A stretch of DNA of 64,000 nucleotides from Wenzhouxiangella marina (GCF_001187785.1 NZ_CP012154.1:176001-240000), one strand, 5' to 3'; positions 47,692-56,900 are shown, counted from the first letter of the stretch. Numbers and translations are program-made. Notes: generated from the letters alone by a model not told the origin.

Positions 47692-49785
47692 TCAGGGCTG
47701 CTCCTCGAAGCGATCGCTGAACAGCGGCACGGGCGTCTGTTGTTCGTAGGCGCCCATGTCCATGGCATCGCCGATCAGGCGGGCAAAGGGAGCGCCGCGC
47801 TGGTCGTAGGGGGTGGGGCCAAGACTGGTCGAGCCCGCATCGATCGCCGGGCTGCCCGCAAGGATGGCATGGGTCAGCGTTGGTCCGCCGTTGTTCGCCA
47901 GGGGCTGCAGTTGGGCGCTCTGATTGAGGACGTTGTTGCCGACATCGACGAGCTGGCTGTCGCTCGTGTCGGAAATCAGGCTGAAGGAAGCGCTCACGTC
48001 CGCCGTGTTGGTGCCCAGGATGTCCGGCCCTTGAGTGGAGGCCGCGTTGTCACTGATGATCGAGCCGAGTACGGAGGTGCGTGATTCATACTTGCCGTAG
48101 TTGTAGATGCCGCCACCGTTGGGTGCAGTATTGAAGGCCACGGTGCTTTCGACCACGGCGACCGGGCCCGAGCCGTAGTGGAAGATCCCGCCGCCCGCGA
48201 TCGTGGCCGTATTGCCCGAAATCGTGCTGGCGATGAACCAGCAGGCCCCCTCGTTCTGATCCAGGGCCGCCCCGGCGCCGTCGCTCGCCTGGTTGTTGCT
48301 GATCTGCGAGTACTTGACGCGACAGGGCGGTGTGCCGGCGCCGGCGCCGGTCCAGTCGACGTTCAGGTACAGGCCGCCGCCTGACTGGCTCGCTCGATTC
48401 GAGGACAGCACGGACTCGAGCACGGCGAACTCGCCAGGATTGCCGTAGAGGTAAAGCGCGCCGCCCTTGCCGTCGCTGCCGAGGGGCTGAGCACGATTGT
48501 TGCTCAGAACGCTGCCTTCGAGGGTGATCTCGGCCAGGGCCTCCGCAAAAATGAAGGCCGCTCCGCCGCGGCGTCCAGCCTCGTTGTTGCTGGCCTGAAG
48601 ACCTCGAATGGACAATGCATTGCCGTCCAGGTCGGCGGTCATGAAGCCGCCGTCGTTGACTGCCGTGTTGCCCAGGGCTACGCCCTCGCCGACGGTCACC
48701 GTCACGCCGGTCTGCGCGTTCATGAACAGCGCACCGCCCGAGTCGCTCGCGCTGTTGTCGTAGAACCGGTTGTAGAGCACGCTGGCGCTCATGTCTCCCG
48801 TGTTCTCGAAAACCACCATGGCCAGGCCGCCACCGTTGGGCGCCGAGTTCATCTCGAACAGATTGTCTCGGATGTCGAGGCTGCCGGTAGCGCTGCCAAG
48901 GGTCGTGGCGGTCATGCCGCCGCCAAGGCCGCTGGCGGAGTTGCCGGTGAAGACCGTGTCCTGGACCAGGGCCTCGTTGGCGCGCAGAAACAACCCGCCG
49001 CCGCTGGCGCCCTGGTTACCGTCGAAGACGTTGCCGATCAGGGTGAAGGGATTCGGGCTGCTCAGGAACGCGCCGCCGCCATTGTTGCCTGCCACATTGT
49101 CATAGAAGGCGGTGCCCGTCACCTGCACCACACTCCCGTTGACCCCGAAGCCGCCGCCTTGGAACCCGGCGGTGTTGCCGGTGATGATGGAATCCTGGAT
49201 GGTCAGACTGCCGATGGTCTCTGGCCGGTGGAACAGGCCGCCGCCGTTGGCCGTGGACGCGTTGTTGCTCAGGCGCACACTATTCAGGGTCAATGCGCGA
49301 CAGGCGCTGAAGATTCCGCCGCCGTCGAAGACGTCCGTGTAGCCGTTCGCGATCGTCAGGTTGTTGATCGTCACGCTATCGGCCGGTGCATAGATTCCCA
49401 GCACCCGGTTGCTGACGCCATCGGCAGGGCGGATCTCCAGCTGGTCCATGCCGGGGCCATTGATGATCAGATCCGAGCTGATGGTCAGCAGACTCAGTCC
49501 CGGCGTGGCCTGTAGTTCGATGACGCCACTGATGCCGGCGAACTCGATCGTGTCGCTTCCGGCCTCACCGGCCGCGCAGCCCGCGTAGGCCGTGTCCTGA
49601 TTGGCAGCCTGGATCGCCGAGCGCAGGGAGCAGGTTCCTGGCGCGTTGGTATCGGCCAGCGTGTCGACCGTGATCGTCGCGGCCTGGAGCTGCTGGGCGG
49701 CCAGGGCCAGGCCGACGGCCGCGGTGAGTGGGGCGGCGACCGGGCGAACCCGATGCTGGAGGGCGTACTTGTGACTGCGCGTCAT
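47692..49785 (-). CDS. Secreted CSLREA-type beta-helix protein 3
   Basis: A 697-residue, more diverged member of the tandem family. The signal peptide contains VAAPLTAAVGLALAAQQLQA, the CSLREA-like segment is TITVDTLADTNAPGTCSLRSAIQAAN, and beta-helix repeats of the NxAxxxGGG type follow. The end is GAYEQQTPVPLFSDRFEEQP. ATG 49785 has AAGGGGA 6-7 bases upstream. It is the first gene of the leftward cluster. It differs from proteins 1 and 2 by about 120 fewer residues. Confidence 0.8.
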   Translation of the reverse strand: MTRSHKYALQHRVRPVAAPLTAAVGLALAAQQLQAATITVDTLADTNAPGTCSLRSAIQAANQDTAYAGCAAGEAGSDTIEFAGISGVIELQATPGLSLLTISSDLIINGPGMDQLEIRPADGVSNRVLGIYAPADSVTINNLTIANGYTDVFDGGGIFSACRALTLNSVRLSNNASTANGGGLFHRPETIGSLTIQDSIITGNTAGFQGGGFGVNGSVVQVTGTAFYDNVAGNNGGGAFLSSPNPFTLIGNVFDGNQGASGGGLFLRANEALVQDTVFTGNSASGLGGGMTATTLGSATGSLDIRDNLFEMNSAPNGGGLAMVVFENTGDMSASVLYNRFYDNSASDSGGALFMNAQTGVTVTVGEGVALGNTAVNDGGFMTADLDGNALSIRGLQASNNEAGRRGGAAFIFAEALAEITLEGSVLSNNRAQPLGSDGKGGALYLYGNPGEFAVLESVLSSNRASQSGGGLYLNVDWTGAGAGTPPCRVKYSQISNNQASDGAGAALDQNEGACWFIASTISGNTATIAGGGIFHYGSGPVAVVESTVAFNTAPNGGGIYNYGKYESRTSVLGSIISDNAASTQGPDILGTNTADVSASFSLISDTSDSQLVDVGNNVLNQSAQLQPLANNGGPTLTHAILAGSPAIDAGSTSLGPTPYDQRGAPFARLIGDAMDMGAYEQQTPVPLFSDRFEEQP

Positions 49786-49951
49786 GCGATTCCCCTTGGC
49801 TGATAGGCTGCGCCGGACCAGGGCGCCGGTTTGAGTAGTATGGTTCGACACGCGCGTGAACAGCAAGCCATGTCGCAGATCATGAGCCGCGGTGTGCCCG
49901 GTGCCCGTTCAGGGCCCGAGTGTAGACGGACGCCGACGAGTCGAAAGTGCC

Positions 49952-49990
49952 TCAAGGCTGTTGTTCGAAGCGGTCCCGGAGCATTGGGTG
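49952..49990 (-). pseudogene. Relic of a fourth tagged secreted protein (C-terminal tag only)
   Basis: In the 326-base gap between anmK and CSLREA protein 3, the leftward strand reads AHPMLRDRFEQQP and then a stop at 49952-49954. This matches the C-terminal tag of the three CSLREA proteins (DRFE-x-QP). An in-frame stop lies only about 21 codons upstream and no start, signal peptide or beta-helix precedes it, so it is best seen as the leftover 3' end of a deleted paralogue. The remainder of the gap shows no convincing gene. Confidence 0.55.
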
Positions 49991-50111
49991 AGCGTCCGCC
50001 ACTCGAAGGTTCCAGCGAGAGACTCACTCGCTTGAACAGCACAAGCCCGGGTCGGTAATCAGTAATGCCGGCTTCTGTCGGCCATCAGAAGCGTCAACCC
50101 GCAAGTCCTGT

Positions 50112-51218
50112 TCAGGCGTGGAAAACGACGCCCAAACGTAGCGGATGCGATGCCCCGGTGATCGCCGGCGTTGGGAGTGCTCGTTCGGCCAGACGCTCGC
50201 GGGCCAGCCAGGCGAAGAGGATGGCCTCCACATGATCGGCGGGCAGGCCGTGGGCATCCGTGGCTTCGATCGGGCAGCCGGGCAGGCGGGCGGTGATGCG
50301 TTGACAGAGATCGGCGTTGTGGACGCCGCCCCCGCACAGCAGAACCCGGTCCGGGGCCAGTGGTCGGACCTGATCGGTGAGGGTCACTGCGCTGAACTCT
50401 GCCAGGGTGGTCTGGATGTCCTGCGGTCGCTGCTCGGCCCAGACGGGTAGCCGCTGCTCGAGCCAGCGGGTCGAGAAGTACTCGATGCCGGTGCTCTTGG
50501 GTGCGGGTTGCGCGAAATAGGGGTCCATCAGAAGGGAATCCAGCCAGGCCGATTCGACTCGGCCGCCGGCCGCCCAGGCGCCGGAGCGGTCGAATCGCCC
50601 GGAGTGGTGACGGCGGTACCAGAGGTCGAGAAAACAGTTGGCCGGCCCCGTGTCGAAGCCCCGGGTCGGCTCGCCGGGCGTGAGCTCGGTCAGGTTGGCG
50701 ATGCCGCCGAGGTTGACCACCACCCGGCGTTCGTTGTCGTCGCGCAATACCGCATCGTGGATCAGCGGCGCCAATGGCGCGCCCTGACCGCCGGCGGCGA
50801 CATCGGCCCGTCGGAAGTCGGCGACCGTCACGATCCCGGTGCGCTCGGCAATGCGGTGCGGGTCACCGATTTGCAGGGTGTGGGGCGGCTCGGCGTCGAC
50901 GCGGTGCAGCACGGTCTGACCGTGGGAGCCGATGGCGGCGATCTCGGCGGGTGTGCGGCCTGCGCGTTCGATGATCGCCAGCGCGCTATCGGCCAGGCGG
51001 TCACCCAGGAGCGCATCGAGCCAGGCGAGGCGAGCCACGGGAAAGGCGTCGGGGTCCTGTCTCAGAGTGTCGAGCGCCCCGCGCGGGGTTTCATCGAACT
51101 CGAAGGTGTCGGCAGCGAGGAGCTCGGGTGGGTCGGCTTCCAGATCGACGAGCACGGCATCGATGCCGTCCATGCTCGTTCCGGAGATCAGGCCGACGAA
51201 CAGCCCTGGTTTCAGCAC
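50112..51218 (-). CDS. anmK: Anhydro-N-acetylmuramic acid kinase
   Basis: A 368-residue sugar kinase of cell-wall recycling that turns anhydroMurNAc into MurNAc-6-phosphate. It has N-terminal GLISGTSMDGIDAVLV, IGSHGQTVLHR, VVVNLGGIANLT, the GFDTGPANCFLD motif, and VLLCGGGVHNADL. The GTG start at 51218 overlaps the end of mepM by 7 bases, implying coupling. The pairing with mepM and divergent tyrS is the same as in Pseudomonas. Confidence 0.95.
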   Translation of the reverse strand: MLKPGLFVGLISGTSMDGIDAVLVDLEADPPELLAADTFEFDETPRGALDTLRQDPDAFPVARLAWLDALLGDRLADSALAIIERAGRTPAEIAAIGSHGQTVLHRVDAEPPHTLQIGDPHRIAERTGIVTVADFRRADVAAGGQGAPLAPLIHDAVLRDDNERRVVVNLGGIANLTELTPGEPTRGFDTGPANCFLDLWYRRHHSGRFDRSGAWAAGGRVESAWLDSLLMDPYFAQPAPKSTGIEYFSTRWLEQRLPVWAEQRPQDIQTTLAEFSAVTLTDQVRPLAPDRVLLCGGGVHNADLCQRITARLPGCPIEATDAHGLPADHVEAILFAWLARERLAERALPTPAITGASHPLRLGVVFHA

Positions 51219-52678
51219 TGCGTGGCCTGGCAGCCCGCACCGTTCTGCTGTGCCAACTGGACCTGTGCCGCGGCGTCGAGCAGCTGCAGCTGGGCCAGGA
51301 GCCCATCGCCGTACGCCTGGAAGCGTTCCATCAACTCGTCCGGCAGGGGATTGGCCGGCGGCAGATCGACGGTGCGCGGGTTGCGGTGCACCCCGTTGAG
51401 CAGGAACTCGTAGTGCAGGTGGGCGCCCGTGACCCTTCCGGTGGCGCCGACGCGACCGATGGTCTGACCCTGGCGGACGCGATCTCCGCGGCTGACCTGG
51501 CGACGCGAGAGGTGCAGGTACTTGGTGACGATGTTGTTGCCGTGCTGGATGAACACGTAGTGGCCATTGATGTTGTTGTAGGCCGACTCGATCACCCGGC
51601 CGTCCCCGGCCGCCCAGACCGGCGTGCCGACGGGCGCCCCGTAGTCGGTGCCGTTGTGCGGGCTGACGCGGCGGGTGACGGGATGAAAACGTCGCGGATT
51701 GAAGTTGGAGGTGACGTAGCTGAAGTTCAGCGGTGCACGCAGGAAGGCCTTGCGCATCGGACGCCCGTCCGGTGCGAAGTAGTCCGGGCCGTCGCCCGCA
51801 TCGAAACGGATTGCTTCGAAGGGTTCACCCTGATTGACGAAGCGCGCGGCCAGAATGTCGCCATCGCGCAGGAACTCGCCGTCACGATAGACCTGTTCGT
51901 AGACCAGGGCGAAGCGGTCGCCGGAGCGGATGTCGAGGGCGAAATCGATGTCCCAGCCGAAGATCGCGGCCAGGCGCATGGTCATGTTGTCGGACAGGCC
52001 GGCGTCCTTGGCGGCGTTGAACAGGGAGCTGGTGATCAGGCCGCTGGCTTCGACGACGCGGCGCTCGAGTTCGCGATCCTCGATACGGCTGATCAGCTCG
52101 TCTTCTTCGCGCTCGATATAGAGCCAGCGCTGCTCGTCGAGTTCGGCGCGCAGGGCGCGTAGCTCGCCCTCGGCGTCCAGGTCGAAGGCGAATTGATCGC
52201 CGGGCCGGATGTTCGCGAGACCGGCGGTGTGTTCGTCGAGATTGACGATGCTGTGCAGCAGGCTCGGGCCCAGGGAAAGCTCCCGGAAGATGCGGTCCAG
52301 GGTCTGACCGGGGCGGACCTCGACCAGGGTCCACTCACGGGCCGGGGGCAGATCACCCACCGGAATCGGCAGGGGCATGGATGGCTCGGCGGCGGGAGCA
52401 TCGCTGGCGCTGCCGATCGATGTGGGCTGCGGCGGCAGGGTCAGGGCGCTGGCATGGATCGTTGCATCGGCACCGGACTCGTCGCCACCGATCAGGCCGA
52501 GGAGGCCCGCCACCAGGATCAGTGCGCCGGCGCTCGCGGACCAGCCGGGGTGGGCGCGGAGCGCTCGCATCAGGCCCTGGACAGGTGGCCGGGTGGCGTC
52601 GAGCAGCTGCTCGAATCGCGCCATCGTCGTCTGCCCCGCCGGGCGACGGCGCGGCCGGGCCATCGGTTTTCTCGTCAT
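51212..52678 (-). CDS. mepM: Murein DD-endopeptidase MepM-like M23 metallopeptidase
   Basis: A 488-residue protein with an N-terminal membrane anchor (about residues 46-66), an OapA/LysM-like domain (WTLVEVRPGQTLDRIFRELSL), a central region, and a C-terminal M23 (LytM) zinc peptidase domain. Zinc ligands lie in HNGTDYG (HxxxD) and GAHLHYEFLLNG (HLHYE), both intact. It should cleave peptidoglycan cross-links in the periplasm. Starts at 52678, 52663 (ATG) or 52699 (TTG) are possible; none has a strong Shine-Dalgarno, and 52678 is tentative. Confidence 0.9.
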   Translation of the reverse strand: MTRKPMARPRRRPAGQTTMARFEQLLDATRPPVQGLMRALRAHPGWSASAGALILVAGLLGLIGGDESGADATIHASALTLPPQPTSIGSASDAPAAEPSMPLPIPVGDLPPAREWTLVEVRPGQTLDRIFRELSLGPSLLHSIVNLDEHTAGLANIRPGDQFAFDLDAEGELRALRAELDEQRWLYIEREEDELISRIEDRELERRVVEASGLITSSLFNAAKDAGLSDNMTMRLAAIFGWDIDFALDIRSGDRFALVYEQVYRDGEFLRDGDILAARFVNQGEPFEAIRFDAGDGPDYFAPDGRPMRKAFLRAPLNFSYVTSNFNPRRFHPVTRRVSPHNGTDYGAPVGTPVWAAGDGRVIESAYNNINGHYVFIQHGNNIVTKYLHLSRRQVSRGDRVRQGQTIGRVGATGRVTGAHLHYEFLLNGVHRNPRTVDLPPANPLPDELMERFQAYGDGLLAQLQLLDAAAQVQLAQQNGAGCQATQC

Positions 52679-52802
52679 CGAGTGAGGAATCGTTGCCAAA
52701 AACTCGGTAACATTATCGAGTTCCGGCCTTTGAAGTCAATCGGACCGGGGCATGGCCCTTGCTCGCTTCCCGCCTTCCATTCGCCTCAGACAAGCCAAGA
52801 TC

Positions 52803-53990
52803 GTGACTGATATCCAAGAACTGACCCGTGGTGCGGCCGAGATCATTCAGGCCGACGAACTCAAGCAGCGCCTGTCCGCCGGCCGCCCCCTGCGCGTCAA
52901 GGTCGGCTTCGACCCGACCGCGCCCGACCTGCACCTCGGTCACACGGTCATCATCAACGCGATGCGCCGCTTCCAGGATGCCGGCCATACGGCGATCTTC
53001 CTGATCGGGGATTTCACCGCCATGATCGGCGACCCGACGGGCAAGAACGTCACCCGCAAGCCCCTGAGCGAGGCCGAGATCCGGGCCAACGCCGAGACCT
53101 ATGCGGAGCAGGTGTTCCAGGTTCTGGATCGCGAGCGGATCGAAGTCCGCTTCAACTCGGAGTGGTTCTCGGGCATGAGCGCCGCCGACATGATCCGCCT
53201 GTCTTCGCAGCACACGGTGGCTCGCATGCTCGAGCGCGATGACTTCGAAAAGCGCTACCGGGCCGGTCAGCCGATCGCCATTCACGAATTCCTCTATCCG
53301 CTGGTCCAGGGGCAGGATTCCGTGGCCCTGAAATCCGACATCGAGATGGGCGGCACGGACCAGAAGTTCAATCTGCTCGTCGGTCGCCAGCTGCAGAGCC
53401 AGGCCGGGCAGAAGCCGCAGATCATCATCACCTGGCCGCTGCTCGAGGGCACGGATGGGGTGCAGAAGATGTCCAAGTCCCTGGGCAATTACATCGGCAT
53501 CACCGAGCCGGCCGACGACATGTTCGGCAAGCTGATGAGCATTTCCGATGAGCTCATGTGGCGCTATTTCGAGCTGCTGAGCTTCCGCTCCAGCGGCGAT
53601 ATCGAGGGCCTGAAGCAGGCCGTGGCCGAAGGCCGCAACCCGCGCGATGTGAAGTTCGAGCTCGGCATCGAAATCGTCGATCGATTCCATGGCGCGGGCG
53701 CCGGTGCCCAGGCGCGTGACAACTTCATCGCGCGCTTTCGGCAGGGCGAGATGCCCGAGGACATCGATCAGAAGCGCCTGGAGGCGGGTGCAGACGGGCT
53801 GGGCATCGCGGCGGCGCTGACCGCCTGCGGTCTGACGGCCTCCAATTCCGAAGCCTTCCGCATGATCCAGCAGGGTGCCGTCAAGATCGACGGCGAGCGG
53901 GTCGAGGATCGCGCCTTGATGCTGCAGGCGGGGTTCGAGGGGGTTCTGCAGGTCGGCAAGCGGCGATTCGCTCGCCTGATCCTGAAGTGA
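52803..53990 (+). CDS. tyrS: Tyrosyl-tRNA synthetase (TyrZ type)
   Basis: A 395-residue class I aminoacyl-tRNA synthetase. The HIGH motif is HLGH in [14 protein letters not shown], the KMSKS motif is intact, and [21 protein letters not shown] and [16 protein letters not shown] are typical of the TyrZ/TyrRS-II group. A C-terminal S4 RNA-binding domain ([18 protein letters not shown]) is present. GTG 52803 gives an N-terminus like family members ([14 protein letters not shown]). An in-frame ATG at 52752 would add 17 residues. Confidence 0.94.
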   Translation: MTDIQELTRGAAEIIQADELKQRLSAGRPLRVKVGFDPTAPDLHLGHTVIINAMRRFQDAGHTAIFLIGDFTAMIGDPTGKNVTRKPLSEAEIRANAETYAEQVFQVLDRERIEVRFNSEWFSGMSAADMIRLSSQHTVARMLERDDFEKRYRAGQPIAIHEFLYPLVQGQDSVALKSDIEMGGTDQKFNLLVGRQLQSQAGQKPQIIITWPLLEGTDGVQKMSKSLGNYIGITEPADDMFGKLMSISDELMWRYFELLSFRSSGDIEGLKQAVAEGRNPRDVKFELGIEIVDRFHGAGAGAQARDNFIARFRQGEMPEDIDQKRLEAGADGLGIAAALTACGLTASNSEAFRMIQQGAVKIDGERVEDRALMLQAGFEGVLQVGKRRFARLILK

Positions 53991-53998
53991 TGCCGACG

Positions 53999-54028
53999 AT
54001 CTGCCCCGCCGGTCCGGCGAGGCAGATC
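53999..54028. terminator. Hairpin between convergent tyrS and DUF3501 genes
   Basis: An outer 8-bp stem GATCTGCC/GGCAGATC and an inner 5-bp stem CGCCG/CGGCG (GTC loop) form one long hairpin. It is 9 bases after the tyrS stop and 14 bases from the DUF3501 stop. No U-run follows on either strand, so two-way termination or 3'-end protection is inferred. Confidence 0.55.
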
Positions 54029-54041
54029 GACTTGTCTTCGC

Positions 54042-54629
54042 TCAGTCGAAGTCGCTGATCAGGCAGTCGCGCACCGGGCCTTCCAGCTCGGTCGGTCCAT
54101 GCGGATAGGCGTCATGGTGCACGCCGATGAGGATCCTGGCCCCTGACTTCATGGCGGCGATCATCTCGGGGGTGAACTCGAAGCGGGCGAAGTGAACGGA
54201 CGAGGTCTTGTCTTCCGTCGAGCGTTCCAGGTCTTCGTTGCAGATCGCGTGTACCGGTTCGAATCCCTCGACCTGAACGTTCAGGGTGTCTTCGATCCCG
54301 ACCAGCTCGGCGAGGCGCTTGCGGCGCTCTTCGATGTCCGGGTACTCGATCATCACCGTGGCCTTCCAGTTGCTGCCATCCGGAATCAGTGCGTTGTAGG
54401 TATCCAGCTCTTCCTGAATGCCTTCGGCCTCGAAGATACGCTCGATCCGGAGCATTTCCTGGATCTGGTAGCGCATCGTCTTCTCGTCTTCGAAATACAG
54501 GGTCAGGTTGGGGCCGATGGGAACCTGGCGCAGCTTCTTGTGCGCCATGATCTCGGAACGCAGGCGGTCACGCTGTTCCGCGTATTGCTCGAGCGAGAGG
54601 AGGTCGTCACGGGTCAGTTGCTTGCTCAT
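54042..54629 (-). CDS. DUF3501 family protein
   Basis: A 195-residue soluble protein of DUF3501, recognised by MSKQLTRDDLLSLEQYAEQRDRLRSEIMAHKKLRQVPIGPN and the later VHFARFEFTPEM and VHHDAYPHGP segments. Biochemical function is unknown. The start at 54629 aligns with the family N-terminus. It follows the Fe-S oxidoreductase and rubrerythrin genes on the same strand. This set recurs in many proteobacteria and suggests a shared role in redox or peroxide handling. Confidence 0.8.
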   Translation of the reverse strand: MSKQLTRDDLLSLEQYAEQRDRLRSEIMAHKKLRQVPIGPNLTLYFEDEKTMRYQIQEMLRIERIFEAEGIQEELDTYNALIPDGSNWKATVMIEYPDIEERRKRLAELVGIEDTLNVQVEGFEPVHAICNEDLERSTEDKTSSVHFARFEFTPEMIAAMKSGARILIGVHHDAYPHGPTELEGPVRDCLISDFD

Positions 54630-54679
54630 GGCGGTTTTCCGGGTTTCTCTCTTTGGTTTCAGGGCTGCCGCTTGCGGGC

Positions 54680-56029
54680 TCAACTCAGGCCGTACGCCAT
54701 TCGCAGCAGCGTGATCGGATTGGTCTGCGGGTTCTTCATCTCCAGCTCCTCGGCCAGGTGCGTGGCCGCCATGGGGCAATCGGAGACGAAGTAGTCGAAG
54801 GGCTTGCGCTTGATGCGACTGACCGTTCCACGCGCGATCTTTTTCGACAGGGCGTGGGTCTCGGTCTTCACCCCGTAGGTGCCATCGTGCCCTGAGCAGC
54901 GTTCGACCGGCGTGATTTCCGTGTCCGGCGCGAGGCTCAGGATTTCCTTGGTCTTGCCGCCGATGTTCTGTACGCGCTGGTGGCAGGCCACGTGCCAGGC
55001 GACCTGGCCCAGGCCGGTCTTGAATTCCGTGTTGAGCAGGCCGGCCTTGTGGCGCAGGGCCAGGTACTCGAAGGGGTCGTAGAAGTGCGCCTTCACCTTC
55101 TGCACCTGCTCGTCCTGGGGGAACATCAGCGGCAGCTCCTGCTTGAACATCAGCACGCAGGAGGGAATGGCGGCGATCAGGTCGTAGCCTTCGTCGACCA
55201 GCCGTGCAAGCTCCGGAATGTTCTGGTTCTTGGCCTTGGTCACGGCCTCCAGGTTGCCCTGCTCGTAGCGCGGCATGCCGCAGCAGGTTTCCTTGGCGGC
55301 CAGCACCACCGGAATTCCGTTGTGCTCGAGGACCTTGACCAGATCCGAGGCGATGTCCGGCGTGTTGACGTTGCAGTAGCAGGTCGCGAACAGCGCCACC
55401 TTGCCACGGGTCGGAGCCGCTTCACGCGCCTCGATGGCCGGTGCCTGATGCTTCTTCATCCGGCGCCGGAAAGTGTCGCTGTGGTACTCGGGGACGCAGG
55501 CGTCGCGGTGCACGCCCAGGGTTTTCTCGAGCGCCTTTCGCATCGAGGGGGCGCGGTTGGCCGCATTGACCGTCTGCGCCACGACCGGGATGCTCGCCAG
55601 CTTGCCCACCGCCGTGGTCGAGGCCAGGATGCGGTGCTTGAGGGGTGGCTTCTTCTGCTTGTAGTAGATTGCCTTGGCGCGCAGCATCAGGTGCGGGAAA
55701 TCGATGTTCCACTCGTGCGGCGGCACATACGGGCATTTGGTCTGATAGCAGAGGTCGCAGAGGTAGCACTGGTCGACGACCTTGCGGTAATCGGCCTTGT
55801 CCACGCCGTCGACTTCCATCGTGGGCGACTCGTCGACCAGATCGAACAAGACGGGGAAGGACTCGCAGAGACTGACGCAGCGACGGCAGCCGTGGCAGAT
55901 GTCGTAGACGCGCTCCAGTTCCTTGTTGAGCGATTCCTCGCTCCAGAAATCCTCGCTCTGCCAATCCAGGGGATGGCGAGTCGGGGCTTCCAGGCTGCCC
56001 TCGCGGGCGAATTCGGTGGGTTGTGACAT
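54680..56029 (-). CDS. Fe-S oxidoreductase (heterodisulfide reductase/GlpC-like)
   Basis: A 449-residue protein. Two 4Fe-4S ferredoxin motifs are near residues 45-105 ([12 protein letters not shown] and [14 protein letters not shown]). Two CCG-type domains follow: the first has [10 protein letters not shown]; the second reads [10 protein letters not shown]...CSGHDGTYG, in which the second Cys of CCG is replaced. It resembles GlpC/HdrD-type electron-transfer subunits and probably passes electrons to or from rubrerythrin or a quinone. The redox partner is not identified. Confidence 0.85.
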   Translation of the reverse strand: MSQPTEFAREGSLEAPTRHPLDWQSEDFWSEESLNKELERVYDICHGCRRCVSLCESFPVLFDLVDESPTMEVDGVDKADYRKVVDQCYLCDLCYQTKCPYVPPHEWNIDFPHLMLRAKAIYYKQKKPPLKHRILASTTAVGKLASIPVVAQTVNAANRAPSMRKALEKTLGVHRDACVPEYHSDTFRRRMKKHQAPAIEAREAAPTRGKVALFATCYCNVNTPDIASDLVKVLEHNGIPVVLAAKETCCGMPRYEQGNLEAVTKAKNQNIPELARLVDEGYDLIAAIPSCVLMFKQELPLMFPQDEQVQKVKAHFYDPFEYLALRHKAGLLNTEFKTGLGQVAWHVACHQRVQNIGGKTKEILSLAPDTEITPVERCSGHDGTYGVKTETHALSKKIARGTVSRIKRKPFDYFVSDCPMAATHLAEELEMKNPQTNPITLLRMAYGLS

Positions 56030-56116
56030 CGGCGATACCCCGGATCAGAAATGATGAAGGCGCAAAAACGCGAAGCCGGGCATGGTCGCCGGCGACGCGC
56101 AATCAGAGCGGTTCAA

Positions 56117-56145
56117 GAAAAACGGGGCGCCGAAGCGCCCCGTTT
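56117..56145 (-). terminator. Intrinsic terminator after rubrerythrin (leftward)
   Basis: An 11-bp stem (56120-56130 with 56135-56145) closes a UUCG tetraloop on the leftward transcript and runs into five U. It lies directly after the rubrerythrin stop and before the Fe-S oxidoreductase gene, so rubrerythrin may be expressed more strongly than the genes that follow. Confidence 0.85.
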
Positions 56146-56153
56146 CCTGGGTC

Positions 56154-56567
56154 TTACATTTCGTCCAGGGCTTTCTGGAAACGATTGGCGTGCGAGCGCT
56201 CGGCTCGGGCCAGGGTTTCGAACCAGTCGGCGATCTCGTCGAAGCCCTCGTCGCGCGCCGTCTTGGCCATGCCCGGGTACATGTCGGTGTACTCGTGCGT
56301 TTCGCCGACGATGGCGGCCTTCAGGTTGCTGGCGGTGTCACCGATCGGCTCGCCGGTGGCCGGATCACCCACTTCTTCGAGGTATTCCAGGTGGCCATGG
56401 GCATGACCGGTTTCGCCTTCGGCCGTCGAGCGGAACACGGCAGCCACGTCGTTGTAGCCCTCGACGTCCGCACGCTGTGCGAAGTAGAGGTAGCGACGGT
56501 TGGCCTGGGACTCGCCCGAGAAGGCTTCCTTCAGATTCGCTTCGGTCTTGCTTCCTTTCAGTTCCAT
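56154..56567 (-). CDS. Rubrerythrin (ferritin-like domain only)
   Basis: A 137-residue four-helix diiron protein. The ligand motifs are visible: E in [27 protein letters not shown] (E-x-x-H), [13 protein letters not shown] and [11 protein letters not shown] (E-x-x-H). It lacks the C-terminal rubredoxin domain of classical rubrerythrin (about 190 residues), so electrons must come from a partner, plausibly the adjacent Fe-S oxidoreductase. It probably reduces peroxide. ATG 56567 has an AAGGAGAG Shine-Dalgarno. Confidence 0.88.
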   Translation of the reverse strand: MELKGSKTEANLKEAFSGESQANRRYLYFAQRADVEGYNDVAAVFRSTAEGETGHAHGHLEYLEEVGDPATGEPIGDTASNLKAAIVGETHEYTDMYPGMAKTARDEGFDEIADWFETLARAERSHANRFQKALDEM

Positions 56568-56690
56568 CCTGCTCTCCTTGGATTGTATGCGGGTTATGGA
56601 TTCTTCTCTCCAGACGCCCGAATATAGCGCAGCTGTGTGAACAGTTGAAATCGCTCGATTCAATGCCTTCGATAGGCAGGTTCTATGGCT

Positions 56691-56900
56691 CTATCTCTTC
56701 GGTCCGAGCAGAAGCCAGAAGATCAGCCCGAGCACCGGGAACAGGATCAGGATCAGGATCCAGAGGAATTTGGATACCCCGCCCGCGTGGCTCTGGGCGG
56801 TCTTGATGATGGCCCAGATGACCACGATCAGCCAGATGACACTGAGCAGACTGACGCCGAGCGCGCCGAGACCGAACAAACCGGTCATTTCGAGACCCAT
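56691..56900 (-). CDS. Small membrane protein with PLDc_N-like domain
   Basis: A 69-residue protein with two membrane helices (about 8-31 and 44-63) separated by KTAQSHAGGVSKFLW, ending LLLGPKR. It resembles the phospholipase D-nuclease N-terminal (PLDc_N) membrane domain as a stand-alone protein. Function is unknown. The ATG at 56900 has an AAGGAG Shine-Dalgarno 7 bases upstream. It is divergent from the arginine leader. Confidence 0.75.
   Translation of the reverse strand: MGLEMTGLFGLGALGVSLLSVIWLIVVIWAIIKTAQSHAGGVSKFLWILILILFPVLGLIFWLLLGPKR

Noticed and set aside
45070..49785. Reading the CSLREA repeats as CRISPR-like or DNA-level direct repeats
   Set aside because: The periodicity is at the protein level (short beta-helix rungs), with no regular spacers or identical DNA units.
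52678..52720. Possible sigma-70 promoter between mepM and tyrS (TTGCCA with TATCGA)
   Set aside because: The spacer is only 15 bases and the -10 is poor, so it is not reported as a feature.
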